This document shows, piece after piece, positions 17,825 through 28,476 of a DNA stretch of 64,000 nt. This DNA is from Sphingomonas mollis (lineage in GTDB: Bacteria; Pseudomonadota; Alphaproteobacteria; Sphingomonadales; Sphingomonadaceae): NCBI RefSeq assembly GCF_016427505.1, contig NZ_JAELXS010000006.1, positions 186,001-250,000 of the forward strand, read 5' to 3'. The number at the start of each line of letters is the position of its first letter. The stretch's first letter is position 1. Under the pieces are notes generated by a model. That model had not been told where the DNA came from. It ran no database searches and saw only the letters and a list, made by a program, of their open reading frames with translations. Position numbers and translations under genes: made by a program.

Positions 17825-19219
17825 ATGCGGTTGACGGGATGGGCGCTGGCGGGCGCGGTGATGGCGGCGACGCCGGCGATGGCGCAGGACCGGCCCGACC
17901 AGAAGGCGTTCTTCGACCTGTACAAGCAACTCGTCGAAACCAACACGACGCTGTCGGTCGGTAGCTGCACGCAGGCGGCGGCGCAGATCGCGACGCGGCT
18001 GAAGGCGGCGGGATTCGCCGATGCCGACCTGCATCCCTTCTCGATTCCCGATCATCCCAAGGAGGGTGGCCTCGTCGCGGTGCTGCCGGGCAGCAATGCG
18101 GCGGCCAAACCGATGCTGTTGCTCGCGCATCTGGACGTGGTCGAGGCCAAGCGTGAGGACTGGACGCGCGATCCGTTCACGCTGGTCGAGGAGGACGGTT
18201 ATTACTGGGGCCGCGGCACCGTCGACGACAAGGCGCAGGCGGCGATCTGGGCCGATACGCTGATCCGGTTGAAACAGAGCGGGCCGAAGCCGAAGCGGAC
18301 GATCAAGCTGGCGCTGACCTGTGGCGAGGAGACGACCTTCGCGTGGAACGGCGCGGAGTGGCTGGCCAAGAACAAGCCCGATCTGGTCGCGGCGGAATTC
18401 GCGCTGAACGAGGGCGGCGGCGGCCGGCTGGACGAGAATGGCAAGCGCCAGACGCTGGCGATGCAGGTCGGCGAGAAGGCGGCGCAGAACTACACCTTCC
18501 TGGCGACGAATCCTGGCGGGCACAGCTCGCAACCGGTGCCGACCAACGCGATCTATCAACTCGCCGATGCGGTGAAGGCGGTGCAGGGATATGAATTCCC
18601 GGTCCGCTTCACCGACACGACGCGGGCGTTCTTCACCGCGCAGGCCAAGGTCAGCGCACCGTTGATGGGCGACGCGATCGGCAAGTTGCTGGCCGACCCG
18701 ACCGACAAGGCGGCGGACGCGACGGTGAGCGCGGACAAGGCGTATCACTCGACGCTGCGCACCACCTGCGTCGCGACGCTGCTGAACGCGGGCCATGCCG
18801 AAAACGCGCTGCCGCAGCGGGCGACCGCCAACGTCAATTGCCGCATCTTTCCGGGCGAGACGGTGGACGGCACGCTGGCCAAGCTGAAGGAACTGGCCGG
18901 ACCGGCGGTGACGGTGACGGCGAACCAGCCGGTCCGCCCCGTCGCGATCCCGCCCAAGCTGACGCCGGCGATCATCGATCCGGCGCGCAAGCTGGCGGCG
19001 AAGCATTTCCCCGGCGTGCCCTTCGCCCCGTTCATGTCGACCGGCGCGACCGACGGCATCTTCCTGCAGGCGATCGGCATCCCGGTGTACGGCGTGCCGG
19101 GGATGTTCATCGACAAGGACGGCAGCGGCACCCACGGCCTGAACGAGCGGATTCGCGTCCGCTCGCTCTATGATGGTCGCGATTACCTGTTCGATCTGGT
19201 CAAGGCTTACGCGGGGTAG
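17825..19219 (+). CDS. M20-family metallopeptidase, exported
   Basis: 464 residues from an ATG with AAGGAG upstream; signal peptide ends PAMAQD. M20 zinc-peptidase motifs are present: LLLAHLDVV, GRGTVDDKAQ, and the CGEETTF general-base Glu pair. A dimerisation/lid domain begins near NPGGHSSQPVP, and GSGTHGLNER supplies the last metal ligand. It probably hydrolyses di- or oligopeptides or acylated amino acids in the periplasm. It is monocistronic; its end overlaps the next convergent gene by 20 bp. Confidence 0.92.
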   Translation: MRLTGWALAGAVMAATPAMAQDRPDQKAFFDLYKQLVETNTTLSVGSCTQAAAQIATRLKAAGFADADLHPFSIPDHPKEGGLVAVLPGSNAAAKPMLLLAHLDVVEAKREDWTRDPFTLVEEDGYYWGRGTVDDKAQAAIWADTLIRLKQSGPKPKRTIKLALTCGEETTFAWNGAEWLAKNKPDLVAAEFALNEGGGGRLDENGKRQTLAMQVGEKAAQNYTFLATNPGGHSSQPVPTNAIYQLADAVKAVQGYEFPVRFTDTTRAFFTAQAKVSAPLMGDAIGKLLADPTDKAADATVSADKAYHSTLRTTCVATLLNAGHAENALPQRATANVNCRIFPGETVDGTLAKLKELAGPAVTVTANQPVRPVAIPPKLTPAIIDPARKLAAKHFPGVPFAPFMSTGATDGIFLQAIGIPVYGVPGMFIDKDGSGTHGLNERIRVRSLYDGRDYLFDLVKAYAG

Positions 19220-19559
19220 CGGCGGCAGGGGGGCGCGAGGCGGCGGCGAGGGAACTCAGCTCGGCGCCGCAGCGCTGGCTCTCCGGGCCGACGGGTACCT
19301 TTTGCGCGGCGGCGGTCTTGGCGGCGGCGTCGAGCACGGCGGGCAGGTTGACGTTCGGATTGCGGCCCCGCAGCTTGCCCAGATAATAGGCGGTGCCGTT
19401 CTTCACCGCCTCCATCTTGTCGGCGGGCATCCTCCCTTGCGTGCTGATGAAGCCGAGCATGACGACGCAGCGGGCGTCGGCCTGTTCGGGAGTCAGCCGG
19501 GCGGGCGCGGCGGCCGCGCCCTGAACGAGGGCGGCGGCGATCAGGATCGGAAGGGGCAT
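19200..19559 (-). CDS. Small exported hypothetical protein
   Basis: 119 residues from MPLPILIAAAL. A signal peptide ends near GAAAAPAR, then comes a helical mature part with two cysteines (ADARCVVMLGF and ESQRCGAEL) that could form a disulfide, then a Pro/Ala tail. Similar small secreted proteins of unknown function occur in sphingomonads. The 3' end overlaps the M20 gene by 20 bp. It is divergent from the PdeM gene. Confidence 0.7.
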   Translation of the reverse strand: MPLPILIAAALVQGAAAAPARLTPEQADARCVVMLGFISTQGRMPADKMEAVKNGTAYYLGKLRGRNPNVNLPAVLDAAAKTAAAQKVPVGPESQRCGAELSSLAAASRPPAAATPRKP

Positions 19560-19692
19560 CGGATTTCCTTGTTGCTCGGTGCCGAACATAGGGCCGATCC
19601 GGTGATCCTGCACCTGTCCTTTCTGTCAGCGAGTGGACGACCGCCGGCAACAAGCGCTTGCGAAGAAAGGGCATCATGGGCATGGGCGGTCC

Positions 19693-20355
19693 ATGGTTCC
19701 CCTTTCGTTCGGCGGACACGAGTTTCTGGCACTGGCCGACGGTGCGCTTTACTGGCCGGCGCGGGCCGCGTTGCTGGTCGCCGACCTGCATCTGGAGAAG
19801 GCGAGCTGGTTCGCGGCGCGGGGGCAGTTGCTGCCCCCCTATGATTCGCAGGCGACGCTGGCGGCGCTGACGACGCTGGTCGCGCGAACCGGGGCGACCG
19901 AGATCTGGTGCCTGGGCGACAGTTTCCATGATGTCGAGGGATGCGACCGGTTGCCGGTTGCGGCGCAGGAGATGCTGCGCGGGCTGATCGCCGCGACGCG
20001 CTGGACATGGATCACCGGCAATCACGATCCCGCGATCCGCGACCGGTGCGGCGGCGACGTGGCGGAGGAGGTCGTGGTGGACGGCATCGTGATGCGCCAC
20101 GAAGCCGATCCGCGCGAGACGCGGCCGGAATTGTCGGGACATTTCCATCCCAAGCTGCGCGTGCGGGTGCGCGGGCGGCAGGTGGCGCGGCGATGCTTCA
20201 TCGGCAGCGGCACGAAGATCATCCTGCCCGCGTTCGGATCGCTGACCGGCGGGCTGGATGCGGATCATCCGGAGATCGTGCGGGCGGTGGGCAAGGCGGC
20301 GCAGGCATGGGTGCCGGTGGCGGATCGGTTGCTGCGGTTTCCGCTGGCGGCCTGA
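19693..20355 (+). CDS. pdeM: Ligase-associated DNA damage response phosphoesterase PdeM
   Basis: 220 residues. Calcineurin-like metallophosphoesterase motifs are present: VADLHLEK (D31, H33), CLGDSFHD (residues 73-80), TGNHD (108-112) and SGHFHP. The length and sequence fit the phosphoesterase encoded with the bacterial ligase/Lhr/exonuclease set, described as a nuclease in DNA damage response. Here it is 3.7 kb from the helicase, with unrelated genes between. The start at VPLSFGGHE fits the family; upstream in-frame sequence does not. Confidence 0.9.
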   Translation: MVPLSFGGHEFLALADGALYWPARAALLVADLHLEKASWFAARGQLLPPYDSQATLAALTTLVARTGATEIWCLGDSFHDVEGCDRLPVAAQEMLRGLIAATRWTWITGNHDPAIRDRCGGDVAEEVVVDGIVMRHEADPRETRPELSGHFHPKLRVRVRGRQVARRCFIGSGTKIILPAFGSLTGGLDADHPEIVRAVGKAAQAWVPVADRLLRFPLAA

Positions 20356-20372
20356 GGGCTGGCGGCCGGAAT

Positions 20373-20579
20373 GGCCGTCGTTGCGAGCGCAGCGAAGCAA
20401 TCCGGGGCAACGTGCGCTTAATCCGACCCGTTCGTGCTGAGCGAAGTCGAAGCACCTTGCGGATAGGTGGCCTTCGACTCTGCTCAGGCTGAACGGTCAG
20501 GGGATGGGTCCGATTTCACGCAATTTGCGTTAGGCAGCGCGCGGGGCTCTGGATTGCTTCGCTGCGCTCGCAATGACGA
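20373..20579. repeat. Palindromic repeat, family A copy 3, split by a nested element
   Basis: The left arm GGCCGTCGTTGCGAGCGCAG and onwards (20373-20403) pairs with the right arm ending CTGCGCTCGCAATGACG (20551-20578). The arms are about 150 bp apart instead of the roughly 15-20 bp in copies 1 and 2, because a family B element sits between them. Confidence 0.8.
20420..20515. repeat. Family B repeat nested inside family A
   Basis: Bounded by AATCCGACCC and GGGTCCGATT. Inside are CGTTCGTGCTGAGCGAAGTC and CGAAGCACC, with GGCCTTCGACTCTGCTCAGG opposite. The same sequence type occurs alone at 34651-34796 and 45140-45286. Confidence 0.75.
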
Positions 20580-20632
20580 CACTTGGGGCATGGCGCTCTC
20601 TCCCTCTCCTGGTGTGAGAGGGAAAGCTCGCG

Positions 20633-21289
20633 TCAGCGCGCCAGCGCGGGGTAGGCGGCGCGGAAGGCGGCCAGTTTCGGTTTGTCCCAGGCGACGATGT
20701 AGGGGTGGCCGGGGTTACGGTCGAAGAAATCCTGATGATAGGCTTCGGCCGGATAGAATTTGCCCTGTTCCAGCTTCGTCACGATCGGCTTGGGGAAGGC
20801 GTGGGCCTGACCCAGTTGCGCGATATAGGCGCGGGCGACGGTGGCCTGTCCGGGCGTCTGGGGGAAGATGGCGGAGCGGTAGCTGGGGCCGCTGTCGGGG
20901 CCTTGGCGGTTCAACTGCGTCGGATCGTGCGCGACCGAGAAATAGATGCGGAGCAGCGTCGCATAGCTGACCTGCCGGGGATCGTAGCTGATGCGGATCG
21001 CCTCGGCATGGCCGGTCGTCTCGGTCGAGACCTTGTCATAGGTCGCGGTGCCGGCAGCGCCGCCGGCATAGCCCGCGGTGACGGCCTTCACGCCCTTCAT
21101 ATGGCCGAACACCGCCTCCATGCCCCAGAAACAGCCACCGGCGAGTACGGCGGTCTGCAGGCCGGGGGTGGCGGGGACGTCGCTGCGCGCGGCGGGCACG
21201 GGGACGGCGCGTTCGGCCTGCGCGTGATCGACAGCCATGGTGGCGGCGAGCACGGCCAGCGTGCCGATCGCGATGCCCGCCGCCTTCAT
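20633..21289 (-). CDS. msrA: Exported peptide-methionine (S)-S-oxide reductase
   Basis: 218 residues from MKAAGIAIG; a signal peptide (about residues 1-25) directs it to the periplasm. The MsrA active site GGCFWGMEA has its catalytic Cys at residue 53, followed by GYAGG and EAIRISYDP; the second half has FYPAEAYHQDF. It reduces methionine-S-sulfoxide in oxidised envelope proteins. A 47-residue membrane ORF ends one base before its start and is probably co-transcribed. Confidence 0.93.
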   Translation of the reverse strand: MKAAGIAIGTLAVLAATMAVDHAQAERAVPVPAARSDVPATPGLQTAVLAGGCFWGMEAVFGHMKGVKAVTAGYAGGAAGTATYDKVSTETTGHAEAIRISYDPRQVSYATLLRIYFSVAHDPTQLNRQGPDSGPSYRSAIFPQTPGQATVARAYIAQLGQAHAFPKPIVTKLEQGKFYPAEAYHQDFFDRNPGHPYIVAWDKPKLAAFRAAYPALAR

Positions 21290-21290
21290 C

Positions 21291-21434
21291 TCAGCGAACC
21301 TGATGCGTGGGGGTGAAGCGGCTGGCCAGTTCGCGCGTCGCCTCGGCCGGCTGAAGCGCCACGAGGCCGATCGCGCCAAGCACGAAGCCGCCGGCGAACT
21401 GCCACACGAAGCTGGACTTGAGAAAGCTGATCAT
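21291..21434 (-). CDS. Small membrane protein upstream of msrA
   Basis: 47 residues, readable as MISFLKSSFVWQFAGGFVL and onwards, with one hydrophobic segment (about residues 8-26) and a polar tail ending THQVR. AGGA lies six bases before the ATG, and its stop is one base before the msrA start codon, so translation is likely coupled. It might anchor or accompany MsrA at the inner membrane. No family was recognised. Confidence 0.55.
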   Translation of the reverse strand: MISFLKSSFVWQFAGGFVLGAIGLVALQPAEATRELASRFTPTHQVR

Positions 21435-21542
21435 AATCCTTGAACCTAAAGAGCGTCACCGAACGTCCGGTGCAGCTACGTTGAATGCCATGTCGTGGAT
21501 GCACCACGTCACGACAAGATGACTGTCCTGAAACATAGCGTT

Positions 21543-21582
21543 GCCGGAATGAACGCTCGCTGGGCGAGACGTTCATTCCGGC
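21543..21582. repeat. 40-bp near-perfect hairpin
   Basis: GCCGGAATGAACG pairs with CGTTCATTCCGGC, and the inner CTCGC pairs with GCGAG around TGG with one bulged A. It could act as a terminator of the aminotransferase transcript, although no T-run follows. Confidence 0.7.
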
Positions 21583-21619
21583 GTCAGGATCTGCGTAGAA
21601 GCAGAAGGCGAATATTTAT

Positions 21620-21710
21620 TCCGTGCTCCTGCGAAAGCAGGAGCCCAGGGCCACAGGCTCACGAACTGTTATTCTGCGGGACCCTGGATTCCCGCGTTCG
21701 CGGGAAAACA
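21620..21710. repeat. Palindromic repeat, family C (double stem-loop)
   Basis: GCTCCTGC-GAAA-GCAGGAGC (21625-21644) and TTCCCGCG-TT-CGCGGGAA (21689-21706) are two stem-loops. They are bracketed together by CCAGGG (21645-21650) and CCCTGG (21682-21687). Similar clover-like repeats are widespread in alphaproteobacterial intergenic DNA. This is the only copy seen in the window. Confidence 0.75.
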
Positions 21711-21766
21711 GGCAGAGCATCGAAGATGCCGACTTTTACCCAGTCTCGCCTTCGCCGGGGAACAGG

Positions 21767-22975
<1,209 letters not shown>

Positions 22976-23004
22976 TTATTGGCTGGGGGCGGCGGCGCTA
23001 TAGC

Positions 23005-24771
23005 CTATTTCGGCGGCGCAACAAGACTGGCGGGCATCAGGCCGCGCAGGGCATTGCCGAGGAAGAAGCCGTTCATGAGATCGGCGACGCGGACATCGCC
23101 CTCGACCGCGCGGCCGGTGTCGATCAGTTCGGCGCGCAGGATGCCGGGCAGCAGCCCCGCCGGGCCGGCGGGCGTCACCAGCACGCCATCGGCGCGGGGG
23201 ACGAACAGCGAGGTGAAGCTGCCCTCGGTCAACAGGCCGTCATGGACGAACACGACCTCGTCGGTGCCGGCGGCGCGGCGGGCGTTGTCGTAGAAGCGGC
23301 GGTCGGTGGTCTTGTGGCGCAGGCGCAGGTCGGCGGGCGGCACGGGTAGCGGCACGATCGCGACCGACAGCGGGCCGGGATGGGCAGGCGGCAGCGGCGA
23401 CGTCTCGATCGCGATCGCGCCGGAGGGGGCGAGGAGCAGGCGGATGCGCCGCCCCTCGCGCAGGCGGAAGGTGGCGGCCTGCAACTCGTTGCGCGCGGTG
23501 TGGCGATCGAACGCGAAGCCGAGTCGCGCCGAGCTGTCACGCAGCCGGTCCATGTGCCGGTCGAGATGCATGATACCCTCTTCGGGATCGAAGGCCATCG
23601 TTTCGATCAGGTCGAACGCAGGCGTGCCGTCGCCGACGAAGCCGCCCTTGGCGAGGCATTCCTGCCACTCGGCGGCGGGGTCCGAATCGGCGACGATGCC
23701 CGCGCCCAGCGACAGCGTGGCGTGACCGGCGCCGGGTACGATCGCCCCAGGTACGATGGCCAGCGTGCGGATGGCGACGTTGAACTGCGCGTCGCCGCCG
23801 GCATCGATCCGGCCGATCGCGCCGGTATAGGCGCCGCGCGCCTCCCCCTCGATGGCGGCGATCGCCTGCATCGCGCGGACCTTCGGCGCGCCGGTGATCG
23901 AGCCGCAAGGGAAGGTGGCGGCAAGCACGTCGATCGCATCGCGGCCGGGGGCGAGCGTGGCGGTGACGGTGGACGTCATCTGGTGGATCGTCGGATAGGT
24001 CTCGACCGCGAACAGTTCCGGCACGGCCACACTGCCGGGCACCGCGACGCGCGACAGGTCGTTGCGCATCAGATCGACGATCATCAGGTTTTCCGCCTGA
24101 TTCTTGGCATCGATGGCCAGCGCGGCGGCAAGCGCGGCATCGCCGGCGGCGGTCTCGCCGCGCCGGGCGGTGCCCTTCATCGGCCGGCAGGTCAGGCGGT
24201 CGCCGTCGAGGCGGAAGAAGAGTTCGGGCGACAGGCTGACCAGCGTATCGCGGCCGGTGGCGACCACGGCACCGTAGCCCGCCGCCGAACCACCGCGCAG
24301 GCGGGCATAGAGGGCGAGCGGATCGCCGACGAAGGGCACGGTCGCGCGGAAACTGAGATTCGCCTGATACAGGTCGCCGGCGGCGATCAGCGCGAGGATG
24401 TCGCGGACGCGGGCTTCATAGGTTTCCTGCTCGATCAGCGGCTGCGGCGTGCCGATCCATGCGCCGGCCGGGTCGGGCAGCCAATGCGTGGCGTCGACCG
24501 GCTCCCACGTTTCGAACAGGCCGAACCAGAGGAGCGGGGTGGGCGATGGCGGCGGTGGCGGCAGGCCGGGTTCGAACGCCGCCCCCGCCTCGTACGACAG
24601 GAAGCCGGCGGCGTGCAGACCGCCGGCGGTGGCGGCGCGGAGACGGTCGAGCGCGGCGGGGACGTCGTGCGGCGTCGTCGCCTCGACCGTCTCGACCGGC
24701 TGGCGATAGAGGCGCGCGGTGCCGCCGGGGCGGGCGTCGTCGAGCAGGACGTAAGGCGCAGGGCTGGTCAC
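23005..24771 (-). CDS. pabB: Fused aminodeoxychorismate synthase component I and 4-amino-4-deoxychorismate lyase
   Basis: 588 residues in two enzymes. The N-terminal part (about 1-375) is chorismate-binding: the RPMKGTARRG lysine signature typical of PabB rather than TrpE, ENLMIVDLMRNDL, and ETYPTIHQM. The C-terminal part (about 385-588) is a fold-type IV lyase (PabC-like): IETMAFDPEEG, LRLRHKTTDRRFYD and GLLTEGSFTSLF. Together they turn aminated chorismate into p-aminobenzoate for folate. The GTG start overlaps the preceding SDR stop by 4 bp. Fusion is common in alphaproteobacteria. Confidence 0.92.
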   Translation of the reverse strand: MTSPAPYVLLDDARPGGTARLYRQPVETVEATTPHDVPAALDRLRAATAGGLHAAGFLSYEAGAAFEPGLPPPPPSPTPLLWFGLFETWEPVDATHWLPDPAGAWIGTPQPLIEQETYEARVRDILALIAAGDLYQANLSFRATVPFVGDPLALYARLRGGSAAGYGAVVATGRDTLVSLSPELFFRLDGDRLTCRPMKGTARRGETAAGDAALAAALAIDAKNQAENLMIVDLMRNDLSRVAVPGSVAVPELFAVETYPTIHQMTSTVTATLAPGRDAIDVLAATFPCGSITGAPKVRAMQAIAAIEGEARGAYTGAIGRIDAGGDAQFNVAIRTLAIVPGAIVPGAGHATLSLGAGIVADSDPAAEWQECLAKGGFVGDGTPAFDLIETMAFDPEEGIMHLDRHMDRLRDSSARLGFAFDRHTARNELQAATFRLREGRRIRLLLAPSGAIAIETSPLPPAHPGPLSVAIVPLPVPPADLRLRHKTTDRRFYDNARRAAGTDEVVFVHDGLLTEGSFTSLFVPRADGVLVTPAGPAGLLPGILRAELIDTGRAVEGDVRVADLMNGFFLGNALRGLMPASLVAPPK

Positions 24772-25529
24772 AACGTGTATCCGCCATCGACCAGCAGCAC
24801 GCTGCCCGTCATCAACGCCGCATCGTCGGACAGCATGAAGGCGACCTGCCGCGCGACCTCCTCGGCGCTGGCGTAGCGGCCGAGCGGCGTCGCCAGCGCG
24901 GCGAGTTCGGCGAAGGCGGCATCGCGACCGATCGCGGCGGCGCGGTCCGCGAACATCGGTACGCTATCCCAGACGGGCGTCTCGACCCCGGCGGGGGCGA
25001 TGGCGTTGACGCGGATGCGATCCGGCGCGCCTTCCTTTGCGGCGACGCGGACGAGCTGGATCAGCCCCGCCTTCGACGCGGCATAGGCGGCGATGCCGGG
25101 TTCGGCCTTGATCCCCGCGGCCGACGCCACCGCGACGATCGACCCGCCACGTGCCGCATCCCCCGCCATAATCGCGCGCATCGCCGCGCGCAGCGTCAGG
25201 AAGGCGCCGTCGAGGTTGACCGCCATGATCCGCCGCCACTCGGCGAATTCCAGCCTCGCGATGGCGCCGGCGCCCGCAACACCGGCATTGATGACGGCAT
25301 GATCCAGCCGCCCGAGAAACGGCGCGGCACTATCCCAGAAGGCTTCGTCGGCCACATCGCCGGGCAGCAGGTCGACGGTGCAATCGAAGGTCAGCCGGAC
25401 CAGCGCCTCCGCGTCGCGGTCGACCAGCACGAGTCGCGCCGCACCCGCGGCCGCCAGATGGCGCGCGGTCGCCAGACCGATGCCCGATGCGGCGCCCGTG
25501 ACCAGGATGGTGCGATCGGTGAACGACAT
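24768..25529 (-). CDS. Short-chain dehydrogenase/reductase
   Basis: 253 residues, classical SDR. TGAASGIG cofactor loop, INAGVAG, catalytic Ser in VASAAG and the YAASK pair, and a C-terminal GSVLLVDGGYTL. The Asp in VLVDRD after strand 2 predicts NAD(H) preference. The substrate is unknown. It is translationally coupled to pabB by a GTGA overlap, an unusual partner for folate synthesis. ATG at 25529 is preferred over a GTG two codons earlier. Confidence 0.88.
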   Translation of the reverse strand: MSFTDRTILVTGAASGIGLATARHLAAAGAARLVLVDRDAEALVRLTFDCTVDLLPGDVADEAFWDSAAPFLGRLDHAVINAGVAGAGAIARLEFAEWRRIMAVNLDGAFLTLRAAMRAIMAGDAARGGSIVAVASAAGIKAEPGIAAYAASKAGLIQLVRVAAKEGAPDRIRVNAIAPAGVETPVWDSVPMFADRAAAIGRDAAFAELAALATPLGRYASAEEVARQVAFMLSDDAALMTGSVLLVDGGYTL

Positions 25530-25603
25530 CCCCACCGATTAGGGCGCGCCAACTGACTTGTCTTCCTTTGGCCGTGCGATTCCGGTCGGTCGGCCGCAAA
25601 AAA

Positions 25604-27010
<1,407 letters not shown>

Positions 27011-27153
27011 TCGCCGAATCCGTCCCAGTTCGGTACGGTCGATAGGCAGCGGACAGTAAAGGTGGCCTTAAGCGCATCACCGGCGGCGTAGGGGTTGAGG
27101 TAGGGCGACGGGGTCGATAGGGTCTCGCTCGATACAGGATCGAGGATGCAACG

Positions 27154-27291
27154 ATGGCCGGTAACGGATCTGGTAAGGGTGATCTGAACGCGCACGTTGC
27201 GACTTATGACCGAATGATCGGCATGATGAAATGGGGTGCGTTGGGGGTATTTCTGATCGCCGCGATCGTCGTCTGGCTGATCGCGGTCTGA
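27154..27291 (+). CDS. aa3-type cytochrome c oxidase subunit IV-like small protein
   Basis: 45 residues: a short polar head with HVATYDRMIGMMKWG and one C-terminal membrane helix (GALGVFLIAAIVVWLIAV). This matches the tiny bacterial aa3 oxidase subunit IV family, which packs beside the oxidase. Such genes often precede pntAA in sphingomonads, as here, with 7 bp before the next ATG. No oxidase genes are in the window, so the role may be with transhydrogenase or simply conserved position. Confidence 0.75.
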   Translation: MAGNGSGKGDLNAHVATYDRMIGMMKWGALGVFLIAAIVVWLIAV

Positions 27292-27298
27292 CCCGGCC

Positions 27299-28420
27299 AT
27301 GAAAATCGCCATCCTCCGCGAACGGGCCGATGGCGAACGGCGGGTGGCCGCCACGCCGGAGACCGTGAAAAAATTCATCGGCCTGGGCGCGGATGTCGCG
27401 ATCGAGGCGGGGGCGGGCGAAACGGCGGGCTATGCCGATGCCGCCTATGCCGATGCCGGCGCGACGGTGGGCGACCACGGGGCGACGCTGGCGGCGGCGG
27501 ATATCGTGCTGGGCGTGCAGGGACCTGACCCCGCATCGCTGGGCGGCGCGGCGCCGGGGGCGTGGCTGGTCGCCAGTTTGAACCCGGTCGGCGAGCGGGC
27601 GCGGGTCGATGGCTATGCCGCCGCCGGGGTCGAGGCGCTGGCGATGGAATGGATGCCGCGCATCACCCGCGCGCAGTCGATGGACATCCTGTCGTCGCAA
27701 TCGAACCTGTCGGGGTACAAGGCGGTGCTGGACGCGGCGGCCGAATACGGCCGCGCCTTTCCGATGATGATGACCGCGGCGGGCACGGTGGCGGCAGCGC
27801 GCGTGTTCGTGATGGGCGTCGGCGTCGCGGGATTGCAGGCGATCGCGACGGCGCGGCGACTCGGGGCGCAGGTGTCGGCGACCGATGTGCGGTCGGCGAC
27901 GAAGGAACAGATCCAGTCGCTGGGTGCGAAACCGATCTTCGTCGAGAACGTCGCCGGGATCGAGGGTGAGGGCGCGGGCGGCTATGCCGGCGAGATGAGC
28001 CCGGAATATCAGGCGGCGCAGGCCGAACTGGTCTCCGCGCATATTGCCAAGCAAGACATCGTCATCACCACCGCGCTGATCCCCGGCCGTCCGGCGCCGC
28101 GGCTGGTGAGCGATGCGCAGGTCGCCAGCATGCGCGCCGGCAGCGTCATCGTCGATCTGGCGGTCGAACAGGGCGGCAATGTCGAGGGCGCGGTGGCGGG
28201 CGAGGTCGCCCTGCGCCACGGCGTGAAGATCGTCGGCCATCGCAATGTGCCGAGCCGGCTGGCGGCGGATGCCTCGGCATTGTTCTCGCGCAACCTGTAT
28301 AATTTCCTGAGCGCGTTCTGGGACAAGGATGCCGGGCGACCGGTGCTGGATGCCGAGATCGGCGATGCGATTCGGCTGACGAAGGGTGGCGCGGTGGTGA
28401 ACCCGAGGCTGGTTTCTTGA
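27299..28420 (+). CDS. pntAA: NAD(P) transhydrogenase subunit alpha, part 1
   Basis: 373 residues, the soluble NAD(H)-binding domain I. N-terminal AILRERADGERRVA is alanine-dehydrogenase-like; RSMDILSSQ-type sequence appears as AQSMDILSSQSNL; the dinucleotide fold has VMGVGVAGLQAIATARRLGA; DLAVEQGGNVEG is also present. With PntAB and PntB it couples proton flow to NADPH formation. The next subunit gene lies 460 bp away, because a DUF559 element is inserted directly after the stop codon. Confidence 0.95.
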   Translation: MKIAILRERADGERRVAATPETVKKFIGLGADVAIEAGAGETAGYADAAYADAGATVGDHGATLAAADIVLGVQGPDPASLGGAAPGAWLVASLNPVGERARVDGYAAAGVEALAMEWMPRITRAQSMDILSSQSNLSGYKAVLDAAAEYGRAFPMMMTAAGTVAAARVFVMGVGVAGLQAIATARRLGAQVSATDVRSATKEQIQSLGAKPIFVENVAGIEGEGAGGYAGEMSPEYQAAQAELVSAHIAKQDIVITTALIPGRPAPRLVSDAQVASMRAGSVIVDLAVEQGGNVEGAVAGEVALRHGVKIVGHRNVPSRLAADASALFSRNLYNFLSAFWDKDAGRPVLDAEIGDAIRLTKGGAVVNPRLVS

Positions 28421-28467
28421 TCCTCCCCGGCACGGGGAGGGGGACCGGCGCCGCCGGTGGAGGGGGG
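28420..28467. repeat. Left inverted repeat of the DUF559 cassette
   Basis: Starts at the last base of the pntAA stop codon. It is palindromic in itself (CCTCCCCG, GCA, CGGGGAGG), followed by CCGGCG/CGCCGG-type pairing and GGTGGAGGGGG. Confidence 0.8.
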
Positions 28468-28476
28468 TCGCCCCGG

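Larger units (their letters stand above)
21435..21766. other. Intergenic region rich in hairpins
   Basis: 332 bp downstream of the aminotransferase gene. It holds two structured elements (21543-21582 and 21620-21710) and no supported gene; the remaining sequence near 21485-21530 contains only a short GTGGTGCATCCACGA-type partial palindrome. Confidence 0.5.

Noticed and set aside
28417..28476. Longer DUF559 start within the left inverted repeat
   Set aside because: The extra 20 residues are read from the repeat (Gly-rich) and precede the family's usual start; ATG at 28477 fits better.
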